Program-made: the position numbers and the translations under genes
The notes under the pieces: model-generated
Told to the model about the DNA's origin: nothing
Seen by the model: only the letters and a program-made list of their open reading frames with translations
Databases searched by the model: none
Origin: Trinickia diaoshuihuensis
Lineage (GTDB): Bacteria; Pseudomonadota; Gammaproteobacteria; Burkholderiales; Burkholderiaceae
Reading direction: 5' to 3'
Assembly (NCBI RefSeq): GCF_003390925.1
Contig: NZ_QUBS01000087.1
Location: forward strand, 1 to 64,000
DNA length: 64,000 nt
Shown here: one piece after another, positions 45,809 through 54,936 of the stretch
How the letters are laid out: the number at the start of each line of letters is the position of its first letter
Numbering within the stretch: position 1 is the stretch's first letter

Positions 45809-46672
45809 ATGACCTCTCTTATGGATAATATTTCGTCGAGCCATAGTGCACCGACCCAATTCGTCGACGTCGGCGGCCGGCGTCTGGCCTACCGTAGCGT
45901 CGGTCGAGGCAAGCCGCTCGTGCTCTGCGTGCGGTTCAGGGGGACGATGGACACTTGGGATCCGCTCTTTCTGGACAGCCTCGCCGAGCAGGGCTTTCGG
46001 GTCGTCACCTTCGACTACAGCGGGCTCGGGCAATCCACGGGCGAGCGCACCTATAATCCGGCCGCGTTGGCCCAGGACGCCATCGATCTGATCCTCGCTC
46101 TCGATCTCAAAGACGTGGTGATCGGGGGGTGGTCGGTCGGCGGAATGGCCGCGCAAATCGTATTGGCCAAAGCGCCGGCGCTCGTCTCGCATGCGGTGCT
46201 GATCGCGACGACGCCGCCGGGGCCGCTCGTCAAACCAGGCGAGCAATTGTTCTATACGCTCGCTCGGCGTGAAAACGACTTCGACGATCTCGTGACGGTA
46301 TTCTTCGAGCCTGCTTCGCCGGCCAGCCGCGCGGCGGCCGAGCAATCGCTGAAGCGCACGAGCGAGCGCAAGCACGACCTTAGCCCCTCGGTGCCGCTGG
46401 AGTGGGCGGCCGAGCAGCTCGGCGACCGTCCGCGCAATCCGATGTTTCCGGCGGACGCCGTGCTCCAAGCGCTTAAATCGACGCAGATTCCAGTCCTTCA
46501 CCTGGGCGCCGATCACGACATCGTGTTCCCGGTCGAGAATTGGTACGCATTGAACGCCCAGCTTCCGACGCTCCATCTCGTGACTTTGCCGCGCACGGGG
46601 CATGGCCCTCATCTGCAGTATCCGCAAGCCAGCGCGAAACATATCGCCGCGTTCGTCGGCGTTAGCGCTTAA
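45809..46672 (+). CDS. alpha/beta hydrolase
   Basis: This protein of about 287 residues has an alpha/beta-hydrolase fold: oxyanion region LVLCVRFRGTMDTWDPLF (unusual VRFRG rather than HGFPG), FDYSGLGQSTG, nucleophile elbow GGWSVGGMAAQ, acid ADHDIVFP and histidine RTGHGPHLQYP. Start at ATG 45809 (after AAAAGG) or 45821. First enzyme of a plus-strand cluster with two dehydrogenases. Substrate unknown. Confidence 0.86.
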   Translation: MTSLMDNISSSHSAPTQFVDVGGRRLAYRSVGRGKPLVLCVRFRGTMDTWDPLFLDSLAEQGFRVVTFDYSGLGQSTGERTYNPAALAQDAIDLILALDLKDVVIGGWSVGGMAAQIVLAKAPALVSHAVLIATTPPGPLVKPGEQLFYTLARRENDFDDLVTVFFEPASPASRAAAEQSLKRTSERKHDLSPSVPLEWAAEQLGDRPRNPMFPADAVLQALKSTQIPVLHLGADHDIVFPVENWYALNAQLPTLHLVTLPRTGHGPHLQYPQASAKHIAAFVGVSA

Positions 46673-46740
46673 GGCGACCGATCCTCCGTAATGAAAGTTC
46701 TTCGACTGCCGGTTCATCGAGCAGAAAATTAGGAGTGCGA

Positions 46741-46833
46741 ATGAAAAGAAGTTTTCCTACCGATGCGATCGGCGCCGATGGCGGCCGCTATCGGTTCATC
46801 CTGCGTTTATTTGGAGTAGCGAGCAAGCCATGA
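46741..46833 (+). CDS. 30-codon leader ORF coupled to the alcohol dehydrogenase gene
   Basis: AGGAG (46731-46735) precedes an ATG at 46741 that opens MKRSFPTDAIGADGGRYRFI and nine more codons, ending TGA at 46831-46833. The TGA overlaps the ATG of the dehydrogenase gene as ATGA. The dehydrogenase itself has only a weak site (TTTGGAG) upstream inside this ORF. The layout suggests translational coupling or a leader peptide; no family recognised. Confidence 0.5.
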   Translation: MKRSFPTDAIGADGGRYRFILRLFGVASKP

Positions 46834-47879
46834 CGATTCGATCAACCTATCGAGCGGCCGTAGTCAAAGCGCCGGGCCAATTGGAATTGGTCGACCTGCC
46901 CGTCGCGGAGCCGGCGCCCGGACAAGTGCGTATCCGCGTCGAGGCCTGCGGCGTCTGTCACTCGGATAGCGCGACCGTCGAGCGTCCCGCCTCCCCGAGC
47001 GGCGTCGCACCGCGTGTGCCGGGCCATGAGGTGGTGGGGCGCATCGAGGCGCTCGGCGACGGCGTGCAAGGTTGGCACATCGGCCAGCGAGTCGGCGTGG
47101 GTTTTCTAGCGGGAGAGGATCGCACCTGCCCATCGTGCCGGCAAGGCGACATCGTCAACTGCGAAAACCCCGTGATTACCGGCATGACGACCGATGGAGG
47201 CTACGCGGAGCTGATGGTGGCCGAGGCGCGCGGGCTGGTCCGCGTACCCGACGATCTTGTCGCGGCGCAAGCCGCGCCGCTGCTTTGCGCGGGCCTGACC
47301 ACGTTCAACGCGCTGCGCAACGCGGGCGCGCGCGCCGGCGACGTGGTGGCGATTCATGGCTTGGGCGGGCTTGGGCATCTTGCCGTGCAATTCGCCAACA
47401 AGATGGGCTTTCACACGGTCGCGATCGCGCGCGGCGCGGACAAGGCCGAGCTTGCGCTGCAATTGGGCGCCCATCGTTACATCGATGCGCAAGCCGAGGA
47501 TGTGGCCGCCGCGCTGCGTGCATTGGGCGGTGCGAAGGTCGTGCTCGGCACGGCGCCCACGGGCGCGGGCATGGCCGAGACGGTGGCGGGGCTGTCCGCC
47601 CGAGGCAAGCTCGTGGTGGTGGCCGTACCGGGCGAGCCGATCGCGCTCAAGGCGGTCGACCTCGTCTTCGGCGGTCGTTCGGTCGTGGGCGCGTTGACGG
47701 GCACCGTCACCGATAACGAACAAACGTTGGCCTTCGCTCGCTTGCAGAACGTTCGTCCGCTGATCGAGACGTTTCCGCTCGAGCAGGCGCAAGCCGCCTA
47801 CGACCGCATGATGCGCGCGGACGTACGCTTTCGCGCCGTACTGGTCATGAATTCCGACAACGCCGGAGTGAACGCATGA
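46830..47879 (+). CDS. zinc-dependent alcohol dehydrogenase (MDR family)
   Basis: This 349-residue medium-chain dehydrogenase has catalytic zinc ligands in CGVCHSD and VPGHEVVG and Rossmann motif GLGGLGHLAVQFAN. The structural zinc loop reads DRTCPSCRQGDIVNC, with three of the usual four cysteines; aspartate or a neighbour stands where the first should be. Probably oxidises a primary or allylic alcohol with NAD(P). Coupled to the leader ORF upstream and to the next gene (ATGA). Confidence 0.88.
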   Translation: MTIRSTYRAAVVKAPGQLELVDLPVAEPAPGQVRIRVEACGVCHSDSATVERPASPSGVAPRVPGHEVVGRIEALGDGVQGWHIGQRVGVGFLAGEDRTCPSCRQGDIVNCENPVITGMTTDGGYAELMVAEARGLVRVPDDLVAAQAAPLLCAGLTTFNALRNAGARAGDVVAIHGLGGLGHLAVQFANKMGFHTVAIARGADKAELALQLGAHRYIDAQAEDVAAALRALGGAKVVLGTAPTGAGMAETVAGLSARGKLVVVAVPGEPIALKAVDLVFGGRSVVGALTGTVTDNEQTLAFARLQNVRPLIETFPLEQAQAAYDRMMRADVRFRAVLVMNSDNAGVNA

Positions 47880-48595
47880 ACGCAATCGCGGAATCGATCA
47901 TCGGGGCCCATGGCGGTCTCGCGCAGTGGCGCAATTTCCGTACCGTGAGCGCGCGGCTCGTACAGGGCGGTGCGCTATGGGGCCTAAAGGGCCAAGCCGG
48001 TGTGTTGGAGAACACGACCGTCACCGTCGCGACGGACCGCCAGTGGGCTTCGCACGCGCCTTTCGGTTCGCTCGCCGCGCGCAGCGATTTCACGCGCGAG
48101 CGTATCGCGCTGCTCGATCGAGCCGGACGCGTCATCGAGGAACGCGTGCAGCCGCGCGAGTCGTTCAGCGGGCATACGCTCGAGACGCCTTGGGACCCGT
48201 TGCAACTGGCGTTCTTCGCCGGCTGTGCCATGTGGACGTATCTGAACGCGCCGTTCGTGCTCGCATGGGAGGGTGTGCATTGCGAAGACGACGGCCTATG
48301 GCAAGAGCAGGGTGAGGTATGGCGAAAGATCCGCGTGCGGTACCCCGAAAACCTTGAAGTATTCAGCAAGGCGCAGACGATTTACGTCGGCCCGGACAAC
48401 TTGATACGCCGTCTCGACTACGACGTCGAGATCGCGGGCAACACGCCGGGCGCGCATTACGTCAGCGACTATACGACCGTCTCTGGTGTCCGCTTTCCCA
48501 CGAAGCGCCGCATTTATCCGAGAACCCCCGAGGGACAGGCGATGCCCGAGCCGCTCGTCGTGTCGATCGATCTGCACGAGATCACGCTGAGCTAA
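47876..48595 (+). CDS. conserved hypothetical protein coupled to alcohol dehydrogenase
   Basis: This 239-residue protein has no signal peptide or clear membrane helix. It reads as a beta-rich, lipocalin- or LolA-like sheet protein (VSARLVQGGALWGLKGQAGV; SDFTRERIALLDRAGRVIEE; IYVGPDNLIRRLDYDVEIAG; GVRFPTKRRIYPRTPEG). I do not assign a function. Its ATG overlaps the dehydrogenase stop (ATGA), so it is made with that enzyme. Similar genes often accompany dehydrogenase/reductase pairs. Confidence 0.7.
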   Translation: MNAIAESIIGAHGGLAQWRNFRTVSARLVQGGALWGLKGQAGVLENTTVTVATDRQWASHAPFGSLAARSDFTRERIALLDRAGRVIEERVQPRESFSGHTLETPWDPLQLAFFAGCAMWTYLNAPFVLAWEGVHCEDDGLWQEQGEVWRKIRVRYPENLEVFSKAQTIYVGPDNLIRRLDYDVEIAGNTPGAHYVSDYTTVSGVRFPTKRRIYPRTPEGQAMPEPLVVSIDLHEITLS

Positions 48596-48624
48596 GCGAT
48601 ATTTCCTTTCACAATGGAGACGCG

Positions 48625-49632
48625 ATGAAAGCCGTTGTTTACGCACAAGCAGGCCTGCCTATCGACGATCCGCAGGCGCTGTACGACGTGGAACTGCCGA
48701 AGCCGGAGCCCGGCCCGCGCGATTTGCTGGTGAAGATCGAAGCCATCTCGGTGAATCCCGTCGACACTAAACTGCGTCTCGGCGTGCAGCCAAACGGACC
48801 CCGCGTGCTGGGCTGGGATGCGGTCGGCACTGTCGAGGCGGTTGGCGCGGAGGTCGAACTCTTCGCAGCGGGCGATCGCGTTTGGTATGCCGGGGACATT
48901 ACTCGCCCCGGCAGCTATGCCGAATTCGGACTCGTCGACGAACGTATCGCCGGTCATCGGCCGACGTCGCTGCCCGCGGCTCAAGCCGCGGCGATACCGC
49001 TTACCGGCATCACGGCTTGGGAGCTGTTGTTCGACCGTTTGGGCATCGAAGAAGGCGGCGGCAACGGCGAAACGCTGCTCGTGATCGGTGCCGGCGGCGG
49101 TGTCGGCTCGATGCTCGTTCAGCTTGCGCGCAAGCTGACAGGCTTGACGGTGATCGGCACGGCATCGCGACCCGAGACGCAGAGCTGGGTACGCGAATTG
49201 GGAGCCCACCACGTCGTGGATCACGGTCGGCCTTTGCAACCGCAACTGGCCGCGGCGGAAATCGGGCCAATCGACTATGTCGTCAGCTTGACGCATACCG
49301 ATAGCTATTATTCGCAACTGATCGAGCTGCTCAAGCCCGAAGGTCATCTCGCGTTGATCGACGATCCGGCAACGCTCGATGCGATGCCGCTCAAGCGCAA
49401 ATCGATTTCCTTGCACCTCGAATTCATGTTTACGCGCTCGATGTTCCGCACGGCGAGCATGATCAATCAACATGCGTTGCTCGATCGGCTCGCGGCGCTG
49501 ATCGATGACGGCCTGCTCAAGACGACGCTTGGCGAGCACATGGGGACGATCGATGCCGCGAACTTGCGTCGGGCGCACGCGTTGATCGAAAGCCACAAGG
49601 CGTTGGGAAAAATCGTGCTCGAAGGGTTCTGA
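48625..49632 (+). CDS. zinc-less MDR quinone-reductase-like oxidoreductase
   Basis: This 335-residue MDR protein of the ZADH/quinone oxidoreductase type has VNPVDTKLRLG, VLGWDAVGTVEAVG, GITAWELLFDRLG and Rossmann motif VIGAGGGVGSMLVQLARKL. Zinc ligands are absent, indicating reduction of quinones or enones with NADPH. Third enzyme gene of the cluster after 29 bp. A convergent hairpin follows. Confidence 0.87.
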   Translation: MKAVVYAQAGLPIDDPQALYDVELPKPEPGPRDLLVKIEAISVNPVDTKLRLGVQPNGPRVLGWDAVGTVEAVGAEVELFAAGDRVWYAGDITRPGSYAEFGLVDERIAGHRPTSLPAAQAAAIPLTGITAWELLFDRLGIEEGGGNGETLLVIGAGGGVGSMLVQLARKLTGLTVIGTASRPETQSWVRELGAHHVVDHGRPLQPQLAAAEIGPIDYVVSLTHTDSYYSQLIELLKPEGHLALIDDPATLDAMPLKRKSISLHLEFMFTRSMFRTASMINQHALLDRLAALIDDGLLKTTLGEHMGTIDAANLRRAHALIESHKALGKIVLEGF

Positions 49633-49641
49633 GCACCGTAG

Positions 49642-49678
49642 GCGTACGCGGTTTGCGCGGTCGGCGGGCCGCGTACGC
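49642..49678. terminator. hairpin between convergent genes
   Basis: GCGTACGCGG (49642-49651) and CCGCGTACGC (49669-49678) form a perfect 10-bp stem with a 17-nt loop, between the quinone-reductase-like gene (stop 49632) and the convergent reductase gene (stop 49702). Suited to bidirectional termination. Confidence 0.5.
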
Positions 49679-49701
49679 TTCGAGCGGTCGGCGAGATCGC
49701 G

Positions 49702-51324
49702 TTAGGCTTGCGTACTTGCCCGAGCAAGGTACTGATGGATTTGCGAAACGACGGCAGCCCCATCGCCGACAGCCGCCGCGACTCGTTTCGTCGAGCCTGA
49801 GCGAACGTCGCCGGCGCAGAACACGCCGGGGATGCTCGTTTCGTGTTCGCTGGCCTGCGGCGCGGCTGCTCGTCCCGTCAGCACGAAGCCGCTGCGTTCG
49901 ACCGCCACGCCGCATCCCGCGAGCCAGCCCGTATTGGGCGACGCACCGATAAACAAGAACACATGTTCGGTCTGGCGGATGAGGCGTTGTCCGTCGCGAG
50001 AGAGCGTCGCCGATTCGATGTTTTGCCCGCCGTCGACCGCGACGATTTGCGTGTTGAACTGGACGTCGACGTTCTCTAAAGAGGCGATACGATCGATTAA
50101 GTATTGCGACATACTGGATTTGAGGTCGGGGCCCCGAACGAGCATACTTACGCGTCGCGCGTGCGAGGCCAGATAAACCGCGGCTTGCCCGGCGGAGTTG
50201 CCGGCGCCGACCAACAATATGTCTTTCCCGGCGCATGCTTTCGCTTCGACGGGCGACACCCAATAATAGGCGCCTCGTCCCTCGAATCGCTCCAGCCCCT
50301 CGATTTGCGGTTTCCGATAGGCGGCGCCTGATGCGATGACTACCGTGCGCGCATCGATCCGCGTGCCGTTCTGTAGATTGAGGCGCAGCGGCGAGGTGCG
50401 GCAATCGAGCGACTCGACGTGCGCGGGTATCGCTACTCGGGCACCGAACTTTTGCGCTTGGACGAACGCGCGCGCGGTCAACGCGTGACCCGAAATGCCG
50501 GTGGGAAAGCCGAAGAAGTTTTCGATGCGCGCGCTGGCGCCCGCTTGTCCGCCCGGCGCCCGGTGGTCGAACACCGCGACGCGCAACCCCTCGGAAGCGG
50601 CGTAGACGGCGGTTGCCAGGCCCGCGGGGCCCGCACCGACGACCGCGACGTCGAACACTTCGTCCGGCTCGAACTCGGGCAACCAGCCTAGCGCGTGGGC
50701 CAACTCCGACTCACCGGGTGCCCGCAGGATCGTGCCGTCCGGGCTCAGCACGAGCGGATAGTCGGATTCGTCGGCAGCCCATTGCCCGACGTATTGCGCG
50801 ATGTCGGCGTCGGACGCCGTATCGACGACGGAATGCGGCACGTTGTTGCGGGCGAGAAAGCTGCGCAACGCGGTCAATCGCGCGTTGTTCTCATTGGTTA
50901 CGACGACAAGGCCGCTGCCGCCTTCGATCAACCCGACCCGCCGCAGAATGAGCGCGCGCAATATGCGTTCGCCAAGCTCGGCTTCGGCGATCAAGAGCGC
51001 ACGCAGGTTCACAGGCGGCACATGGATCGCTTGCACGTCGCCAACGGCATCGCCATCGACGAGGCAGCGTCCGCTCGAAAGCTGACCGACCTCGGAGATG
51101 AAATGGCCGGTGCCCTGTTCGTTGATTACGATCCGGCGGCCGAACGCGTCCCGTCGAGTGACTTTGATTTTGCCGCCGAGGACCACATACATTCCGAAAC
51201 CGGGGTCACCGATACTGAAAATGCGGGCGCCGTCACCCCAATGGCGGGTCTCGCCGAAGCGCGAGATGCGCGCGACTTCGGCGTCGTTCAGGACGGGATA
51301 TATTTGCGGAAGACGAGACATCAC
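49702..51324 (-). CDS. thioredoxin-reductase-like flavoprotein with N-terminal cNMP-binding domain
   Basis: This 540-residue fusion has residues 1-135 as a cyclic-nucleotide-binding fold (ARIFSIGDPGFGMYVVLGGK, GTGHFISEVGQLSSG), a thioredoxin-like spacer (about 140-215), then a two-dinucleotide-domain flavoprotein with FAD motif VVGAGPAGLATAVYAASEGL and NADPH motif LLVGAGNSAGQAAVYLASHA. The CxxC redox pair of true thioredoxin reductases is absent (YYWVSPVEAKACAG in its place), so it probably passes electrons to another partner. It overlaps the upstream lipoamide-dehydrogenase-like gene (ATGA), in an operon with catalase. Confidence 0.88.
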   Translation of the reverse strand: MMSRLPQIYPVLNDAEVARISRFGETRHWGDGARIFSIGDPGFGMYVVLGGKIKVTRRDAFGRRIVINEQGTGHFISEVGQLSSGRCLVDGDAVGDVQAIHVPPVNLRALLIAEAELGERILRALILRRVGLIEGGSGLVVVTNENNARLTALRSFLARNNVPHSVVDTASDADIAQYVGQWAADESDYPLVLSPDGTILRAPGESELAHALGWLPEFEPDEVFDVAVVGAGPAGLATAVYAASEGLRVAVFDHRAPGGQAGASARIENFFGFPTGISGHALTARAFVQAQKFGARVAIPAHVESLDCRTSPLRLNLQNGTRIDARTVVIASGAAYRKPQIEGLERFEGRGAYYWVSPVEAKACAGKDILLVGAGNSAGQAAVYLASHARRVSMLVRGPDLKSSMSQYLIDRIASLENVDVQFNTQIVAVDGGQNIESATLSRDGQRLIRQTEHVFLFIGASPNTGWLAGCGVAVERSGFVLTGRAAAPQASEHETSIPGVFCAGDVRSGSTKRVAAAVGDGAAVVSQIHQYLARASTQA

Positions 51325-52685
51325 TTCAACGTCGCAAACAAGAGATTGAGCCCCTCGGACATCAGCGGGTGCGCGATGATCGCGTCACGCACGGCCGTGT
51401 AGGGCAGATCGCCGAGCATCGCCATTTGAACCGCCGTGGTGACTTCGCCCGCGCCGGAGCCGAGCATCGCAAAGCCGATGATGCGGGCGGAATCGGAATC
51501 GACGAGCGCCTTCATGAATCCCCGTGTCGTGCCGTTGGTTCGCGCGCGCGGCACCGACGCCATCGGCAGCTTCGCGACGCGAAAACGCAGCCCACGGGCG
51601 TTGGCCTCGGTTTCGCTGAGGCCGATTCTCCCTAGCTCGGGGTCGATGAAAAGCGCGTACGGCACCGTGCGCGAGCGCGTGCTTCTTACGCGCCCCTCGA
51701 TCCCGGCCTTCAGGACGCGATAGTCGTCGAACGAGGCATGCGTAAACATCGGCGTTCTCGCCACTTCACCGATGGCCCACGTGCGCTCGGCGCTCGTCTT
51801 CAAGGTATCGTCCACCTCGATGAACCCATGCGCGTCGCGCGCCACGCCGGCAAGCTCCAGGCCGATATCGTCCGTCACGGGCTTGCGGCCCGTGGCGACG
51901 AGAATGTGCGTTCCTTCGACGATGGTGCCATCGTCGAGCGTGAGGGAAACCGCGGTACCGTGAGCGCCGCTCGCCTCGGTCAGCCGCGCGTTGAGCTTCA
52001 CATCGATTCCATCGTCGACGAACGCGCGCAGGATTTCGGCGCCGATGTCCTCGTCTTCGCGCATCGCGAGCCGAGGTCCGTCGTGGATCAACGTCACTTT
52101 ACTGCCCAGCCGCCGGAAGGCCTGCGCCATTTCCAACCCGATATATCCACCGCCGATCACGATCAGATGCGACGGCAGCTCGGTCAGCTTCAGCGCTTCG
52201 ACGTGCGTCAACGGGCGAAGATCGCGTAAGCCCGGGACGTCGGGAACGACGGCAATGGTACCGGTATTGATGTAGACGTTTTCACCCTCGAATAGCTGCT
52301 CGGTGCCGTCTTCCGCATGAACGCGAATTTGGCGAGGGCCGGCAAAGCGGCCCGTGCCGATCACGAGGTCCAAGCCGGACGCATCGAACGCCTGCCGGTT
52401 CATCTCGACCATTGCGTTCACGACCGATGCAACGTTGTGACCGACCGCGATCATGTCGGCGCCGCGCGCATCGCTGGGACCGTGCGATGCGCAGTCGTGG
52501 TGACGGCCCGCATTGCGGATCAGTGTCTTTGTGGGGATGCAGGCGACATTGATGCAAGAGCCGCCGATCATGCCGCGCTCGATGATCGCCACGCGCTTGC
52601 CCGCGCGAGCCAGGTCCATGGCCAGCGACTTTCCGCCCTTGCCGCCGCCGAGAAACAGATACTCGTATTTTCGGAGATCGCTCAT
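51321..52685 (-). CDS. dihydrolipoyl-dehydrogenase / mercuric-reductase-like flavoprotein
   Basis: This 454-residue class I pyridine nucleotide-disulfide oxidoreductase has FAD motif LFLGGGKGGKSLAMDLARAG, active-site disulfide C44/C49 (GGSCINVACIPTKTL), NAD motif VIGGGYIGLEMAQAFRRLG and C-terminal HPLMSEGL with the base histidine. No 2-oxo-acid dehydrogenase genes are nearby, so a role in oxidative stress alongside catalase is likelier. Start at ATG 52685. Coupled to the next gene by ATGA. Confidence 0.88.
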   Translation of the reverse strand: MSDLRKYEYLFLGGGKGGKSLAMDLARAGKRVAIIERGMIGGSCINVACIPTKTLIRNAGRHHDCASHGPSDARGADMIAVGHNVASVVNAMVEMNRQAFDASGLDLVIGTGRFAGPRQIRVHAEDGTEQLFEGENVYINTGTIAVVPDVPGLRDLRPLTHVEALKLTELPSHLIVIGGGYIGLEMAQAFRRLGSKVTLIHDGPRLAMREDEDIGAEILRAFVDDGIDVKLNARLTEASGAHGTAVSLTLDDGTIVEGTHILVATGRKPVTDDIGLELAGVARDAHGFIEVDDTLKTSAERTWAIGEVARTPMFTHASFDDYRVLKAGIEGRVRSTRSRTVPYALFIDPELGRIGLSETEANARGLRFRVAKLPMASVPRARTNGTTRGFMKALVDSDSARIIGFAMLGSGAGEVTTAVQMAMLGDLPYTAVRDAIIAHPLMSEGLNLLFATLK

Positions 52686-52711
52686 TTCATTGTCTAAGCT
52701 GTGATTGAACG

Positions 52712-52730
52712 GCGCGGCGCGAGGCCGCGC
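52712..52730. promoter_or_regulatory. hairpin between catalase and the flavoprotein genes
   Basis: GCGCGGC (52712-52718) and GCCGCGC (52724-52730) form a 7-bp stem, 23 bp after the catalase stop and 27 bp before the downstream start. It could attenuate transcription so that catalase is made in excess. No T-run. Confidence 0.35.
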
Positions 52731-52752
52731 ATGCGAAGCAGGCCGGGAATCG

Positions 52753-54189
52753 TTAGATTTGCGCGATCGCCCGGCGTACTCCCTCGGCGTATGCCGGGTC
52801 GATCCGCTCGAAATGCTCGAGTACGCGTTCGACCAGCGACTGCGGAACGCCTCGGATCGAGCGCGCGATGTTGCCGAACAGCCGCGCGCGCTGCCCCTCG
52901 TCGAAAAGACGGAAGAGCTGCGCAGGCTGACTGTAGTAATCGTCGTCGTCCCGGTGGTCGTAGCGCTCGACGGCACCGGCCGCAAGCGGAGGTTCGGCGG
53001 CCGATGGGTCTTGCGCATAGTCGCCGAAGCGATTCGGCTCGTAATTGACGTTGCCGCCTTGGTTGCCGTCCACGCGCATGCCGCCGTCGCGATGGAACGT
53101 GTGCGGACATTGCACGCGCGGCGCATTCACCGGAATCTGATGATGGTTGACGCCGAGACGGTGACGTTGCGTATCCCCGTATGAAAACAATCGTCCCTGA
53201 AGCAGTCGATCGGGCGAGAAGCCGATTCCCGGCACGACGTTCGCGGGCGTGAAAGCCGCTTGTTCCACATCGGCGAAGTAGTTCTGTGCGTTACGGTTCA
53301 GTTCGACGATCCCAACGTCGATTAACGGATAGTCGGCGTGCGGCCATACCTTCGTGATGTCGAACGGGTTGTAGCGGTACGAAGCCGCTTCGGCTTCCGG
53401 CATGACTTGGATCTGAAATTTCCAGCGAGGGAAGTTTTTCTGATCGATGTTGGCGATCAGGTCGCGCTGAGCGCTCTCGCGATCCTGAGCTATCACTTGC
53501 GCGGCTTCGGCGTCGGTATAGTTCTCGATCCCTTGCAACGATTTGAAGTGGAACTTCACATAGAAGCGTTCACCCGCCGCGTTGATGAACGAATACGTGT
53601 GCGAACCGAAACCGTGCATTTGCCGATAATTCTTCGGGATCCCGCGATCGCTCATCAGAATGGTGACTTGATGCAACGATTCCGGATGGCGCGACCAGAA
53701 GTCCCAGACGGCGACGTTATTGCGCAAATTCGTATGGGGGTCGCGCTTTTGCGTGTGAATGAAGTCGGGGAACTTGAGCGGTTCGCGGACGAAGAACACG
53801 GGCGTGTTGTTGCCGACGATGTCCCAGTTGCCTTCCTCCGTGTAGAACTTCACCGCGAAGCCACGGACATCGCGCTCGGCGTCGGCCGCGCCGCGTTCGC
53901 CGGCGACCGTCGAGAAGCGCATGAACAGCGGCGTCTGCTTGCCGACCGCGGCGAATACCTTCGCTTTCGTGTAGCGGGAGATGTCATGCGTCACCGTGAG
54001 CGTTCCGAATGCCCCCGATCCTTTCGCATGAACGCGGCGCTCCGGAATGACTTCGCGATCGAAATGCGCGAGTTTCTCGAGCAGCCAAACGTCCTGCAGC
54101 ACGATCGGGCCACGCGCGCCGGCCGTCATCGAATTTTGGTTGTCCTCCACCGGCGCGCCGGCCGCGGTGGTCAAGGTCTTCTCTGGCAT
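52753..54189 (-). CDS. monofunctional haem catalase
   Basis: This 478-residue small-subunit catalase has distal H54 ([12 protein letters not shown]), N127 ([11 protein letters not shown]), and haem-ligand Y337 in [14 protein letters not shown]. It dismutates hydrogen peroxide in the cytoplasm (no signal peptide). ATG 54189 follows GAGGAGA; longer frames upstream lack homology. Head of a minus-strand group with two redox flavoproteins. A perfect palindrome lies 105 bp upstream. Confidence 0.93.
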   Translation of the reverse strand: MPEKTLTTAAGAPVEDNQNSMTAGARGPIVLQDVWLLEKLAHFDREVIPERRVHAKGSGAFGTLTVTHDISRYTKAKVFAAVGKQTPLFMRFSTVAGERGAADAERDVRGFAVKFYTEEGNWDIVGNNTPVFFVREPLKFPDFIHTQKRDPHTNLRNNVAVWDFWSRHPESLHQVTILMSDRGIPKNYRQMHGFGSHTYSFINAAGERFYVKFHFKSLQGIENYTDAEAAQVIAQDRESAQRDLIANIDQKNFPRWKFQIQVMPEAEAASYRYNPFDITKVWPHADYPLIDVGIVELNRNAQNYFADVEQAAFTPANVVPGIGFSPDRLLQGRLFSYGDTQRHRLGVNHHQIPVNAPRVQCPHTFHRDGGMRVDGNQGGNVNYEPNRFGDYAQDPSAAEPPLAAGAVERYDHRDDDDYYSQPAQLFRLFDEGQRARLFGNIARSIRGVPQSLVERVLEHFERIDPAYAEGVRRAIAQI

Positions 54190-54293
54190 TTCGCACTTCT
54201 CCTCATGGTCGGGTTGGACGAATATACCGAGCCATCGCCGCGCCGAGAATCGTCTTCCCGCACGGGGAGCCGCAGCCAATGAGTTTGGTCGAC

Positions 54294-54309
54294 CTATACC
54301 GCGGTATAG
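54294..54309. promoter_or_regulatory. 16-bp perfect palindrome upstream of catalase
   Basis: CTATACCGCGGTATAG (54294-54309) is fully self-complementary and lies in the 287-bp region between the divergent catalase and BON-domain genes. It is the wrong way round for the ATAG-N7-CTAT OxyR pattern, so another dimeric regulator is likelier. Confidence 0.55.
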
Positions 54310-54476
54310 CCGTCGCGTCGGCGAGCAATCGCGATGCGGCTCGAATCTTGTGTCCATCGTTAAAACTGTTTTCTTGTTCGACGGCTGGGACACGGCTCGA
54401 AAAGTCTTTATCGTGAGCATTGAGATTTGCGGTTCTTTGCCGCGGTCGATCATCACCAACCCAAGTGGAGTAAAAA

Positions 54477-54845
54477 ATGAAAAAGACCCTCGTAGCCGTT
54501 CTTTCTTTAAGCGCGCTTGCATTCGGCGTCACGGCGCAAGCGGCCGATTCGGGCTACACGCCCCCGGTCGAACAGCATGTGTCCAAACCCGGATTCCGGA
54601 GCCCCGAGCGCAAGGCCGACCGCGCGGCGAATCGCGCGCTCGAAAAGAAGGTCCGGGTGGCTTTGACGCACACGAAGGGTCTCGACGTATCCGACATCAC
54701 AGTGCTCGCCCGTAAGGGCGCGGTCACGCTCGTGGGCACGGTGCCGGAAAGCCAGCAGATCCAGCTCGCGCAAACGAGCGTACAAGGTCTCGACGGCGTC
54801 GTTTCGTTGACGAACAACCTGACGGAGCGTTACCCGGGGCACTGA
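54477..54845 (+). CDS. periplasmic BON-domain protein
   Basis: This 122-residue protein has a cleavable signal ([22 protein letters not shown]) and one BON domain ([49 protein letters not shown]). OsmY-like proteins of this type bind envelope lipids and respond to osmotic or oxidative stress. Divergent from catalase, which fits a stress regulon. Confidence 0.87.
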   Translation: MKKTLVAVLSLSALAFGVTAQAADSGYTPPVEQHVSKPGFRSPERKADRAANRALEKKVRVALTHTKGLDVSDITVLARKGAVTLVGTVPESQQIQLAQTSVQGLDGVVSLTNNLTERYPGH

Positions 54846-54936
54846 TCGATAGGCTCGGCAGCGGCGATATTCGTTCGCCGGCGTCCGAGCTACGACGTCT
54901 CCAACCCGTATCGACTCCATCCACCAAGGGATCATC

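Noticed and set aside
54290-54310. OxyR site upstream of catalase
   Set aside because: The palindrome has CTAT...ATAG rather than the ATAG-N7-CTAT order, and no second half-site pair at the expected spacing was seen.
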